Part shown: piece after piece, positions 46,378 to 58,018 of the stretch | How the letters are laid out: every line of letters starts with the position of its first letter | How positions within the stretch are numbered: the stretch's first letter is position 1 | Source of the DNA: Channallabes apus | Lineage: Eukaryota > Chordata > Actinopteri > Siluriformes > Clariidae | Direction: 5' to 3' | DNA: 64,000 nt | Assembly (NCBI GenBank): GCA_030522415.1 | Contig: CM060121.1 | Span: forward strand, 16,853,642-16,917,641 | The notes under the pieces: generated by a model | Database searches by the model: none | What the model was told of the DNA's origin: nothing | The model's input: the letters and a program-made list of their open reading frames with translations, nothing else | Position numbers and translations under genes: made by a program

Positions 46378-47432
46378 CTTTCAAAATACAGCAGACAAAA
46401 CCTAGCTTTTGGCATCCCTCTGTTTTAACAGAATGCAGAATGAAAGTCATCAAATTAGCGTTGCATTCTAGACTTTAAGAAGTTAAATGTAGTCTCTCAT
46501 GGAGTTACTTCCCACCAAGGCGCAGGGTGAGAAAGCCAGAGAGGAGCTCTCAGGGTAAATTAACAGTCGTCTTGTGTAGCTGGTGGAAGAGGGGAGGGAG
46601 TGGAAGAGCTTGAAGAGGTTCTCAGTGAAGGACTTGAACAGGGTCACAAGGGTTCTTCTCACCAGAATCTCATTCTAGCTGCCAGTTGCAGCCAAGCCAA
46701 GGAACCCATCATGGGTCCCCCATGGTGGTGTGAAGCTCAAGTGGTGCTGCACTTTGTTTTTTAAGGTGATATACAGGGTTGAGAATGATGCCAGTCTTTC
46801 CTTGCAACAGAGGAGCCATTGAAAAAAGGAAATCAAAAGGAGAATGTAAGAGCGACATTCATTTTATACATTGGACAAATTAGGTTTACTGGCAATTACG
46901 TATGGAAAAAATGACTATAGAAATTATAGCAGTACAATTAAGGAATGCCCATTGTATATATCTTAGAGCCGTGAGCCTTTTGGATCCTGTTTGCCTGATC
47001 AGAAAGCACTTCCCTACACCCCTACACACAACCGGAAAATATTTTAGGAGTTGCCTGATGTGTGTTAACAGAAGTACAATAGTAGGAGTGTGGCTGGAGT
47101 AAAAGCTCCGGAATAGGTCCTATCCAAGTATAGTATGTGTGTCCGTGCCAACTCCACATACTGAATATGGCTGTAGACACAAGGTTTTAATTTTTTTCCA
47201 GTGTAATTTTTTCTTAGCATCTGTCAGAGTGTCGTCTAAATCAATCTTAGAAACTCACGCTCATAACTCTGAGCAAGATGAAACTTTATTCTAACACTGA
47301 ATGTTTTTTCTTTTCCAAAGTTCTCCTGACTCTCTTAAAGATTTAACTGCTCAATTTAAACTGACTGTCTATTAAGTTTCGTATCGGCTATAAAGTTTTA
47401 CTAACGGTGTTTAATGCTTTAATTGGCTACAC
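46376..47432. other. Intergenic, largely non-repetitive
   Basis: 46490-46830 has balanced composition. No gene is recognised. Confidence 0.45.
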
Positions 47433-47770
47433 ATGGGGTCCAAAAGTCTGGGACCGCTAGTGAAAATTATTCTATTTTGCATTCCTTTCTAATTCATTGC
47501 AAATAGTATTAACAATAGTAATTTAAGTGTGAAGTAAAATGTTTGGAATATTTTAATGGATGCCAAAAATTTGTGATATGTCCCACTTTAGCGACAATAT
47601 CCATTCCAGCAAGCAGGTCTTTACCAATTTGTTTAAAACTTGATCCAGTTAATAATTAGATTCCTGACATGATCAGTATCACAAATGTGTCTTTCTTTAA
47701 AGAGTGCTAGAAATAGTGCAGAATCCTCAATATGGAATTTATTTTCTTTCTATGGTCAAAAATATTTTAC
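47433..47770. repeat. Degenerate DNA-transposon fragment
   Basis: GGGGTCCAAAAGTCTGGGAC opens a block resembling the end of a widespread fish MITE. The opposite terminus is not found. Confidence 0.45.
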
Positions 47771-48195
47771 ATTCTAAAACATAAATATTAATATTATATT
47801 AAATGCATTAATACATAAATAAATAAACAAATAAATAAATAATCTTAGATTTTCTATGTGGCACCAGCCACTGTAACGTCTTGATCATCTGGAGAAATAG
47901 AACCCATTTGGGCACTTTCGCTCAGCTCAGGCAGGTTTACTCTCACTTCTTTTGGGCACATTTACATCAACTAAACTATGTCAGTTTTAAAGCAATAGAT
48001 ATCAGGAACGCATTTTTTTATGAATGAATAAAAATTCTGGATTAAAAAACTGTTTAAATTATCTTAATAATTCATGTCATAAAACATTCTGTTTGTAAAT
48101 GTGATAATTCATTGTTTTATTAATATTGATATTTATTAACTGTTGCATTCAAATCTTTTGCCATTAATCTTTACTGTAGCTTTTTTTTTTTATGG
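47771..48195. other. AT-rich intergenic
   Basis: Nothing recognised apart from A/T-rich (AAAT)n-like sequence near 47815-47842. Confidence 0.5.
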
Positions 48196-48490
48196 TGGCC
48201 GCACAGTGGTGGTAGTGGTAAGCAGTGTCACCTTGCACCTCCAGAGTCCGGATTCAATTCCTGCTTTTGTGTATGAAGTTTGCATGTTCTCACAGTGCTT
48301 AGTGTGTTTCCTCCTACGGTCCAAATAAATGTTAGAGTAGTTGGTGTTCCCCAAAAATTACCCTTAGTGTGTGAAGGCACTTTATGAATGTGGCCCTACA
48401 ACGGTCATAAAATGGGAATAAATACGATGGTCTCCATTGGCCTCCACGGTCGCTAGTTGGACTACAGAGGTTCCTAGATGAATGGATGGA
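48196..48490 (+). repeat. S1 SINE, sense
   Basis: It follows a T run. The head is GGCCGCACAGTGGTGGTAGT with a B-box relic (GGATTCAATTCCTG). It ends with a CTAGATGAATGGATGGA tail, which mixes ATGAA and ATGGA units. Confidence 0.7.
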
Positions 48491-48499
48491 TTTTTATGT

Positions 48500-48775
48500 T
48501 ATGGACCCAGGGTACTTCCTGGGAACACTGGGAATTTAAAAAAATATCCTTGATGGAATGCTAACTACAGGGCACCATCCAAACACATTCACACCTTACT
48601 GTATATCAATTTAGAGTAGCCAGTACACTTACCAGCATGTTTTGTGATAGTGGGAGGAACCCAGGTGAACATATCAACATGACGAACATGAAAAACTCCA
48701 CAAACCCAAGCTCAGGATTAACCTGTGACTTGTAGCTGTGAGGTGGCAATGCAATACACCATTACATGATTGCAG
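48500..48775 (-). repeat. S1-like SINE, antisense, diverged
   Basis: Contains GGCACCATCCAAACACATTC, GTGGGAGGAACCCAGGTGAA and TGTAGCTGTGAGGTGGCAAT in antisense S1 order. Confidence 0.6.
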
Positions 48776-49789
48776 CATTCAGAAGGCTGACTGAAAACAT
48801 TCTGTGGGATCATGTCTCAGGTTCCAAAGTCACTGCGTAGACATTTTGTAGCAATAAGACTGGCACGCACAGCTTACCTAAATCAGCTGGTATTCTCAAG
48901 TTCCACAGTTTATAGAACCCCGGCATGTGTGGACGATGCACGGGATTTTAAGAGCTGGGTTGTGTCCCTGAGCACCTACTAGAAGTGTGTGTTCACGGTC
49001 AGCTGGTTGACATTAATAATTGCACCGACATATCACCGACTCACCTACACACACAACTTCTCACAGTTTATAACTTATCCCGGATGCTCTGCATTTTATT
49101 CAGGTGACCAGAGCCAAAGTAAATGATGGTCCAACAAGGCATGAGCTTTAAAAAAAAAAGAGAGAAAAAGGTCTGGGACTTTTTTCTACAAGTGACATTC
49201 GCGGTTCACACAGATCCCTTCACAGTGTCTTTAACAGATCTCACACTTGGCACTTATGATAATGTTTAACTTGGCCCTGGGGTGGAATTAATGTTATTTA
49301 TTTTTTCCAATTCCATTGTGTGCAGTGCGTAGAGATGGCTGAGAACAGAGATATTTAGTCTATAAGAATTTGTCACAATTCTTAAAGCATCTGTGTACAA
49401 TCTTAGTAAGCGAGAGTAGTAGGTGGGCTAAATCAGTATTCAGTTCATCTTGGACTGGTGCCATTTCAAACAAGGAGAACTGACTGTTTGCCTATCGGCA
49501 TCAGGCTACACTAACTGCAGATATTTATATTTCTGGATATCAACAGGAACTGACTATGTGCACATCATGGTTGAGTAAGGCATAATTAGATACATATTTT
49601 AAAATAATGTAATCACATATAGAACGCTGGGGTTTATGGTGTGTTTATTGAAAACAGTCTCCAATTTCTCACTATCTGTATGTTCAATGGTTACAACGTC
49701 ACAAGGTCATCTCATGGTAGCAACAATAATAAAAGGCATGTCAATTCCGGTATCATTAAATAGATTCATTTCATGAGAACCATTATATA
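48776..49789. other. Intergenic, nothing recognised
   Basis: No gene or named repeat. Confidence 0.5.
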
Positions 49790-50046
49790 TTAGTACGCAT
49801 TATAAGACAAAACAAAAAATACAGTTAAATGATCATTTACAGGTAGACCATGAACAATGGCCGGGTCTACAGCCAAAACCTGGTTCGGAAAATAATTCTC
49901 CAAATAGTTGAAGAAATGGTCAAAATGTTCTTGTTGGTTCACAAAGTTTTGCAAAATTTCATTTTGCTTCCGTGCCTCCATCTGTGACTGTTTTCTAGCT
50001 GACAGATAAAAATGAATAACCAGTTTTAAGCCACTGTCAATGTTCA
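49790..50046 (-). other. Unrecognised open reading frame
   Basis: The minus-strand frame from ATG 50046 encodes about 85 residues: MNIDSGLKLVIHFYLSARKQ, then a Gln/Glu-rich, helix-like segment (MEARKQNEILQNFVNQQEHF), an aromatic part (FFNYLENYFPNQ) and a plain tail. The frame is open further upstream, but that part runs through a (GT)n repeat. A splice-acceptor-like tract (TTTTTATCTGTCAG) precedes codon Ala17. I do not recognise a family. It could be an exon, a transposon relic or chance. Confidence 0.25.
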
Positions 50047-50088
50047 TAGTTTGACAGTAACGTAAGCAAAGGCTGTGTATGCTGTGCA

Positions 50089-50089
<1 letters not shown>

Positions 50090-50130
<41 letters not shown>
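50090..50130. repeat. (GT)n microsatellite
   Basis: About 20 GT units. It produces a His/Thr-repeat open frame on the minus strand that is not a gene. Confidence 0.95.
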
Positions 50131-51461
50131 CGAAAACTCCATCCTTGTAACAGATACTGTACAACGTTGCTATTTGATCAATCATTGTAAACAAACACAA
50201 ACACTCTTACTTATCTGTCGAAATATTACGTTTATGGTTCTAAACACTCTGGTTAATAATATGAATATAATCTAGTTAATGTTACATAAAAGATACTATA
50301 CAACTATACAAACAACAATAAAGCGACAAAACCTTCCACAAAGTACCAAGCAAATATAGGGCTATGCTTTATGACACAAGGCAAAATAGGTTATTATGGT
50401 CTTTGACTTGTCAATAATATGCGTTTGTCTTAACACTGTATTATTATACTTAAGGCTTAAAAAAAAAACTTCCAGATATATGTTATGGATGAGGCCTGAC
50501 TGCATGATCAGTGTAGTCTCGTATTAACTTAGGAATGAAGTTATGAAAAGCTACACAGGAGGAACCTCTAAGGAAATCAGCCTTTACATTAGAATTCTTC
50601 ATGAGATCAAATTTATACAATTATTTAGAATCATAAACTCTCTTTTTAGGTGTTCCTTATATGTAATGAAACAAGAACCTACCTAGTTAGCTGTTGCTAA
50701 ATAGTCGTATAGATGTAAGCAGGGCTCATGTGTTAAAGATGACACCGTCTCTATACATACATATTGCGTGGTAGTAAGGCCTGGTATTTTATACTGTACA
50801 TTGCAAATATGACATTCAACATAAACGAGTAGTGGTTCATTTTCCCACTATGTGAGGCATATCACTTTCAATAAACACGCTTGATCTGAAACAATGAGGT
50901 ATTGTCCATAATGCTGTACTTGAGAGTGGGCTTCATAGAGCTTGTTAGTTCACTCTGTTAGTTCACTCTTTGAACTTGCAAGTTAAAAAAAAAAACACAA
51001 ATAAAAAAAATTATTGGTAACCCCACACAGATCACTTTAGCTTTGTCATAACTAAACAATGAAGTGGCTTGCTCAAATACAGTAGCACACTCTTCTAACA
51101 CAAGCTTGGTGAAAAAAAAAGTGAGACAGTAGCTCATTCGGTAAAAAGGGGCAGGGAATGTCAAGCTGTATATAAAAAAAAAAATAGAATGAGGGACACC
51201 AAACCAATCACTGGAAAAATGACTTTACATACTGTATATGTAAAATTAGGTGCAAACTCTGCAAAATCCACAATACACAAAAAAAAGAAGAAATAAACTG
51301 AAAAAAAAAAAAACGGCTGAAGACAACTGTGAAATCCGAATTCCTTCACAACTGTTTCTACCAGAGGCTTGCAATATCAGTCTGCTTAGCAGCACTCGGT
51401 CCTTCCTCCAATCCTTCCTTTGTCTCCCTTCTTCCTGGGCTGATTGCTGTTGCTAGCTGCT
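50131..51461 (-). other. ntn1: Region downstream of netrin-1, probably including its 3' UTR
   Basis: The 3' UTR must start at 51461 and run leftwards, but I cannot fix its end. No canonical AATAAA with convincing context stands out near the stop codon; a candidate lies at about 49642. A-rich runs occur at 51111-51120, 51174-51184 and 51301-51313. There is no other gene. Confidence 0.45.
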
Positions 51462-51784
51462 TCAGCACTTGCCCCTCTTGTCACGCTGCTGGAACTTGCG
51501 GAGGCGACGGGCCCACTGGTCCTTCCAGGGGACGAGCAGGCTGGCCTTGTCGGCCACAACTCCGCTTTGGCCACGTGAGTCCTCGTCGTCTGAGCCCAGT
51601 AATAGGTACTTCCTGCCTGGCTTGATCTTCGGGCACTTGCAGGCCACGTCCTTGGCACGTACCCACAAGAGCTGGTCACCACGTCGGATGCGATGCCCGC
51701 CCTGCTTGTACACTGAGATGATGTTAATGGTGAACTTCCACCACTCGCCTGCCTTGTCACCCTTCAGTACATGAACTTGGACAG
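51462..51784 (-). CDS. ntn1: Netrin-1, last coding exon (NTR domain)
   Basis: Netrin-1 is a secreted laminin-related guidance cue that binds DCC/neogenin and UNC5 receptors. This exon (acceptor TTTTACAG|CTGT at 51784) encodes most of the C-terminal NTR/C345C domain: [39 protein letters not shown], the paired Cys of [17 protein letters not shown], then [20 protein letters not shown] and the basic end [15 protein letters not shown]. The basic tail is known to bind heparan sulfate. The split codon (phase 1) joins correctly to the exon at 58269-58343. The protein stops at GKC (TGA 51464-51462); mammalian netrin-1 as I recall it has three more residues. An antisense open frame overlaps it but is a shadow. 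Confidence 0.94.
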
Positions 51785-53699
51785 CTGTAAAATAAAAAAT
51801 TAACAAAGACTTTGAAGTTAGTGTGTTTGCAATCTCTATTTTTATTTGTTATTGATATATATTAATAACATATATGTTCAATATCATTGCATTATTATTG
51901 CATATGAATACAAAGCATGTATTGTGACATTATCATCAGTTTCCATTATTATGACCAGGTGTCATAATTTAGCATTCAATTATATTTGAAAGTTTTTTTA
52001 AATAATATTTTACAAGTGGAACAGGTTTTAAGCATTAGCAAACATTTAAAATGTCCCTTCATACATTTTACTAAATGTATGTAGTATATGAAGTATCCTT
52101 TGACGGAAACTACAAAGCATTTTTGTAAGTCGCTCAGGATAAGAGCGAATGCCTAAATGTAAAATGTTAATAAGTTGTGGATAATTATTTGGCAAATAAA
52201 TTCTACCCAAAAGATGATCTCAATATGCATATAAAAGCACATTTCTTCTTAGATGAACATATCAAAAAGTGCAAAAGTACTTTCAACCTCGTTCTCTGTG
52301 CGTTCTGTATATTCCCGCAAATCTGAAAGTGGGATAACTTGCTTTTTCAGAACCTCTCCCCTCCTTCTCTCCTCACACCCTGACCCCTGACCTTTCCTTG
52401 TTGTCCTGGGCCACATGCTCCGTATTGCAGCAACAGTTGCCATAGCACTCACGGCCAAAGACAATGTGTGCCCGCCGAGAGCATGCAAACGCCTCCTCCC
52501 CTCTCCTGCGGGACCTGCTGTAATGTTGCACTACAGTGAATGGAGCCTTGGAAACTCTCAGCTTTCCTCCATCAAGATTTATAGAAGGAGACGGGGTGGA
52601 GGTGTAAAGTACCTGCTTCATTTTTCACTTCGTTGCTTTGTTTTGGGAAAGATATTGACAGCCTCATGGTGTATGCATAGGAAATGCAAGAAGGCTGGAG
52701 GTTTTTCATAACCACAAAAGTCAAAACAGGTGAAGTTGGCAGTAGGCAAAATAAATAAATAAATAAAATAAAATCACTGAATCTTATAAACTTTAGGAAA
52801 TACAAGTGTATATTAGTCCGTCAAACAAACAAGACCTAATGGTGCAAAGCTAAGCCAGCGTCACATCATTCTGCACACACAGAGTCCGAGCTCATGAGCT
52901 AATCTGTGCTCATGATGAAGTGGTTTCGTGGGGGAATGTTCCAGAAAGGCCCAAAGGGCCCAGAGGGGGCCTAGCTAAGAGTCCTTATTTCACAATTAGG
53001 GAAAATTGACCTCGTTTGGAAGTGAGACCATGCTTTGTGGTGTGAACCTCACAAATCATCCAAGGAAGAAAATGTTAATAATAATAATAATAATAATAAA
53101 AAACATACAATAATCTTGCAAAATGAGTGACGCTGACCCACCTGCTAATTAAAGGTGAATCATGTTTGAGAAATACGCCATTAGGGACATTATGTAAAAT
53201 TGACATGGGAAGTGCTCAATTTCTATTCTTTTTCTCCGCTGTTGCACTCTTTAGTGACACGGGCATGAATCGTCCCCTCTAACACAGTGGAATGTCCTGG
53301 CTTGGCAGCAGGGGGCCTGCTGTGAGCAAATTGCACCCAATTTGAGAGAAGAAAAGAGCAGTGTCGGTGTGAGGAGAGTGCACTCCCACGGGCTCCCCAT
53401 TCATCCCTGCTGGCTCTCTGGGCTCGAGCCCACTTTTGCAGCCAAAGACAGAGCAAGAGATAAAAAAGAATAGAGAAGAGTGTGGTGAGGTTTGGCGCTT
53501 CTGGATGGGAAACCACTATTTATCTTCCCAGCTACAGAGAAGATTCTAGTAGAATTGAGCAGAAGTGTTCCGACCTCATCGGCTCACCGAGCCTGCGGGG
53601 TCCAAGCACCCGCTTCAAGAGCACCGTGAGAATCCAATCCAGGAGCTTCATTAGAGCTCTGCAGGAGCCACTGGTGAGCCACCCATGAGCTCATGGGTA

Positions 53700-54080
53700 G
53701 CATTCATTAAAGCATCAGTGAGCTATAAATGCATACTAGTGAGGCACAGTGCCAACAGATCACTAGAAATAAAGGCAGGGTGATGAGTGGCACGAGAGCC
53801 CTGCCAGCTCCTGTATGTGTTTGAGCGGTGTACTGGGCCGTGACCCACTCGCCCCACACAAGTCCCGGCTAATCTAATTAGTGCGCTTGATTAGCAGCAT
53901 GAAGCTCATGCTCACACCCCCGCTGGGCCACCCTACGCCCAGACGCTTATCACCATACTGACTGCTGGCCTTGTCGCGAGTGTGTGTGGCACGGTTCAGG
54001 GCCCACATGTACACTGACACGCTGTCACACACACACACGGCGCTTTGATTCATTGTGCGCCGCTCCCAGTCTGGGACTAA
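53700..54080. promoter_or_regulatory. Candidate intronic regulatory sequence
   Basis: It is non-repetitive and GC-balanced, with clustered homeodomain-type cores (CGGCTAATCTAATTAGTGCG near 53865, GATTAGCAG, TCATTAAAG). This is based on appearance only; no cross-species alignment is available here. Confidence 0.25.
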
Positions 54081-54651
54081 GGGGTCGGTGGCTGAAAATG
54101 TAGCTCTTTATGCTTGCTGTCTCCGTAGAGACAGAGAACAAAAAAGGATGAGCAGCAAATATTTCTTTTTATCTATTTCTTATTGTCAGTAGAGGGCAGA
54201 TTTAGCACTTGATGTCAGCTGGCGGCGGAGCATTGAGGCAGCCTGGGCTCTGTTTAAACTGGAACTCGGAGACCAGAACACAAACAGACACAAAAGATGT
54301 TTTAGGGTGTGCAAACACAGCCACACAAAGAGACGTGACTAAAACTCTTAGGCTCAGATTTAGGCGTGAAGAGTTTAGAAAAGCGCAGCCCATCAGGAAC
54401 GAAAAAAAAAAAAAGTACGTTCACCAGGCAAGATGGCAGAAAAGATTTTCAGTCCCCCATAAAGGTCGAAAATGAAAAATAGCTAAGCGCACATTAAAAA
54501 ATCATTAAGAGAATGAATATGACAACTTGTTTTTTTTTCTTCTGTCAAGTTGTTTCAGACGGATCACATTTTCTCCTTTGCATTTTATTGCCTTATGAAT
54601 GAGGAAAACAGAAGATATATTTCCATGCTTATTTGGACTCATTTGAAAGCG

Positions 54652-54745
54652 CTTGTGACCATTTCTTCTCCACGGCTTTGACTGATGAATTGTGAAGCTT
54701 TCTGGGCGGCTGACAGCCCTGTATAGGAATAGCATGGTCCATTTG
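54652..54745 (+). repeat. Local duplication D, copy 1
   Basis: These 94 bp recur at 56226-56324 in the same orientation, with two substitutions and one 5-bp insertion. The copies are 1.57 kb apart in the netrin-1 last intron. Confidence 0.9.
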
Positions 54746-55798
54746 CTGCATGTGATGCGTCTCACAAAATTACCCAGCTGCCCAGAACGCTTGCTGAGGA
54801 ACCTGAATAGTCCGTGGAAGCTTTTCACTTTGTCTTTCGAGTCAAAAACAAAGGGATGACCAGTGCTTTTTATTTGCACACATTAATTGCTGAGTGAAGC
54901 AAGTGTTTCATGGAAGTAGAAAAAAAAAATAGAAAGGTAAAAAAACTAAAACAGATTTTACACTAATATAACAGAAAACTATAGAACAGATTGTGTGAAA
55001 CTATGAGCTTTGAACTGTTTTGAATTACACAGTAAGGAAATTTCTATCAGTCAGCCAAAGCCTTCCTCTAGAGAACTGGCATGGTATCACGGACACAATA
55101 TCAAATGATGGATTGATAGATACATTGATTCGTGCCAGAAATTGGGAGTGAAATTTTATTGCCTAAAGAAAAGGAACTTGGTAAGGGCTCACAGACGCAC
55201 ACACTGAAGAACCTTGTAACCAAAGCCAGATTGAGAGCTGAGCCCTCACCGCACGGCTGCGTCTTTTTTACTCGTTCGGTCTTTCCTCCATTAGATCAGC
55301 ATAAAATGCCCCCCTTAATGAGAATAAATCAAAAATGAATGACAATAAGATAACTAATTAATCCACACTTCTAGGTTCAAAGCATTAAAGCAGACATGTA
55401 CTGTATAACCACTAACAAACAGGAACTGCTCTCTTCTGTATTTCTTCTGTTGCGTCTATCCAAATAGGGATAAATTAATATTTCTCGTTTTGAACAGCAG
55501 GATATCAGGAAAGCAGAACACACAATGAGACAGCTGTGAGCTGATTTTAAATAACTGATTAAAACTAATCAGAGGCAACGAGACATTAATATTGATATGC
55601 TTCTGATCTAAAGACAAGATGCACTCTGAATGGCCTGATGCTGTGTTTGTCTGAGTGTGTGTATTTACTTGGATTTATTTATTAATGTGCCTTTTTCATG
55701 CTTTTGTTTTTTGCTTTTGTTCCAGGTTCTGGTTTTGATTTTGAAATTTTGTTTAATCATCATCATCATTATTGTTGTACTTATTCTTGCTAACCAGA

Positions 55799-55799
55799 C

Positions 55800-55837
<38 letters not shown>

Positions 55838-55845
55838 TAATAATA

Positions 55846-55877
<32 letters not shown>
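55799..55877. repeat. Palindromic (AAT)n(ATT)n microsatellite
   Basis: About fourteen AAT units are followed by ATT units, so the tract is self-complementary and can form a hairpin or cruciform. Confidence 0.95.
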
Positions 55878-56225
55878 GTAATTCACTGACTTGGAAAGCA
55901 ATTTGAATAAATCAGAAAATATATAAATACATTTTGCTGTGTTTTCTTGGAAGTGGACACAGTATTTATGAATAATAATTTTTACCTGTATCATCATATT
56001 TTTTTCTTTTATCTCTTTACAATGGTTTTGGGTAAGGTTACTCATCAGTCATTAAACATAAAAATATGGTTTTATGGTTTAAGAATATGCTTTTTTAATG
56101 AAAAGTTCTCATATAACCTTTATTATTTCAGTCATACTGAAGTTTGAATTTAATAATCTTTTTCCTAAATGTTCTGTATCCAAGGGTTATCGTTACTCAT
56201 ATGCGTTTAAGACAGTTACAAACTC

Positions 56226-56324
56226 CTTGTGACCATTTCTTCTCCACGGCTTTGACTGATGAATTGTGACGCTTTCTGGGCGGCTGAGAGCCCTGTATAC
56301 AGTAGGAATAGCATGGTCCATTTG
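56226..56324 (+). repeat. Local duplication D, copy 2 (with CAGTA insertion)
   Basis: Matches 54652-54745 except for two substitutions and CAGTA (56300-56304) inserted directly after a TA. Confidence 0.9.
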
Positions 56325-57257
56325 TAGTATTATCACAATGAAACCAAGTACGAAAAGCTGATATATTTATTTGAATCTTTCAAATAAAATATCAAACTGA
56401 ATCAATCAATTTAGATCAGCTCAGTATCTGTGTTGTTGTTGGTCGTTTTACGACGTTTATAAATCCTTTAATGTCTATCAATACTTATACAAGAATTTGT
56501 GCTCAGGAACTGCCTGCACGTCTGGGATTCCAACAGGAACCAGCTGTCCCCTTTGTCCTCTGCAGGCAGTGAGACAGTCTGAGCATGTGCATCAGGCGAT
56601 TCGTGCTGGGCCGTAAGCTTTGATGCTACAAACTTCAACCCAGATCCCATGAATAAACCATGGGAAATATAGAGGTGAGACAGATAGAGGTTAGAAAGAG
56701 GAGGGACATGGATATGATTTTCACTTGGAGTATGTGTCAGGTTGACCTGGGAGTAAATGTTTTAAGATATGTCACAACTGTTTAACAGTTAGCATTCCTA
56801 ATTTCAACATTCACTACACTACTGCAACTATGTACAGTAATGCCTAAGTAAGACTTAAAGTAAAACATTACGTTTGTCTTAACTAGCATTTTTACACACT
56901 CCAATGAAAAAGAACTGAACACTGTATTACTGTAAGTCAAAAAGATGAATTCCTGCAATAACCAATGCTAATGCCCGAAAGGAAAACTTCTGTTTATGGA
57001 TATTATCTGCTAATATACATAAATGAAGTTGAAAACCCAGTTCCGATCTTTATACTGTAGAGACCAGAGCTGTGTACTGTATGAACAAGCTGTAATTTAA
57101 TAGTTGCTAATTTTTGTGGATTTATTTTTAGCCACAGCCTGTAACCATTTAAACAAAGTACTGCAAGTTAAACAAATATTAAGTTGCTTTGATATTTTTA
57201 ACATGACTTTTTAATGTTAAATAATTCAGTAATTAACATTGGTTAAGTAAACTGATT

Positions 57258-57335
57258 GGCATGGTGGCTTAGTGATGACCACATAGGCTGCTTGGCATTT
57301 ACAAATTGCCTCTATTGTTTAATTGGATTGTGTGA
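57258..57335 (+). repeat. S1 SINE head fragment
   Basis: TTGGCATGGTGGCTTAGTGA resembles the S1 head. The remainder is degraded into the adjoining microsatellite. Confidence 0.4.
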
Positions 57336-57339
57336 GTTC

Positions 57340-57422
<83 letters not shown>
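57340..57422. repeat. Microsatellite (TG)n(TA)n(CA)n, left of MITE
   Basis: TGTGTG passes into about 20 TA units and then about 15 CA units that abut the MITE. Confidence 0.95.
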
Positions 57423-57425
<3 letters not shown>

Positions 57426-57920
57426 CCGTTCAAAAGTTTGGGGTCACTTGTAAATATCTTTGTTTTTGTTTAGTGATTTATTTTCTACATTCTACATTTC
57501 TACTGGGGATAAAATAACATGCTATAAAACTTACTATATATTAACTATAAAATAACACATATGGAATTAGGTAATTACATAACAACAACAACAACAACTT
57601 ATTTTAAGACACAGAGGTCAGCCTTTCTGTAATAGTCCTTGCAAGAACAGTATTGTCAGGTGCATTTGCAAAATCCGTCAAGCACCATAATGAAACTGGC
57701 TCTCATGAAGGCCGTCCCAGTTCATTTAGAGTTATCAGCCTGAAAAATGACCAATTAACAGCACCTCAGATTAAAGGCGTTATGAAGTCTTTACAGAGCA
57801 TAAGTAGCAGACACATCGCAACGTAGAATGCATTTTTGGACGCCTTCAGCATTCCTTTACAATGTAGAAAGAAATAAAAATCAGGACCGATCATGGAGTT
57901 AGAAAGTGACCCCAAACATT
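57423..57920. mobile_element. MITE, family M1, complete copy
   Basis: The ends are inverted repeats: CTACCGTTCAAAAGTTTGGG then GTCACTT on the left, and AAAGTGACCCCAAACATTTG on the right. The roughly 500-bp body has no open frame and matches the older copies at 5600-5875 and 6466-6535/8134-8195. It sits between two microsatellites of the same type. Confidence 0.8.
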
Positions 57921-57940
57921 TGTGTGTATACGTATATACA

Positions 57941-58017
<77 letters not shown>

Positions 58018-58018
58018 T
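57921..58018. repeat. Microsatellite (TG)n(TA)n(CA)n, right of MITE
   Basis: TGTGTGTATACGTATATACAG leads (first 20 bases) into about 30 TA units and a (CA)n run. Confidence 0.95.

Noticed and set aside
52415..52711. 98-codon plus-strand frame in the netrin-1 last intron
   Set aside because: Antisense to the gene and without a domain.
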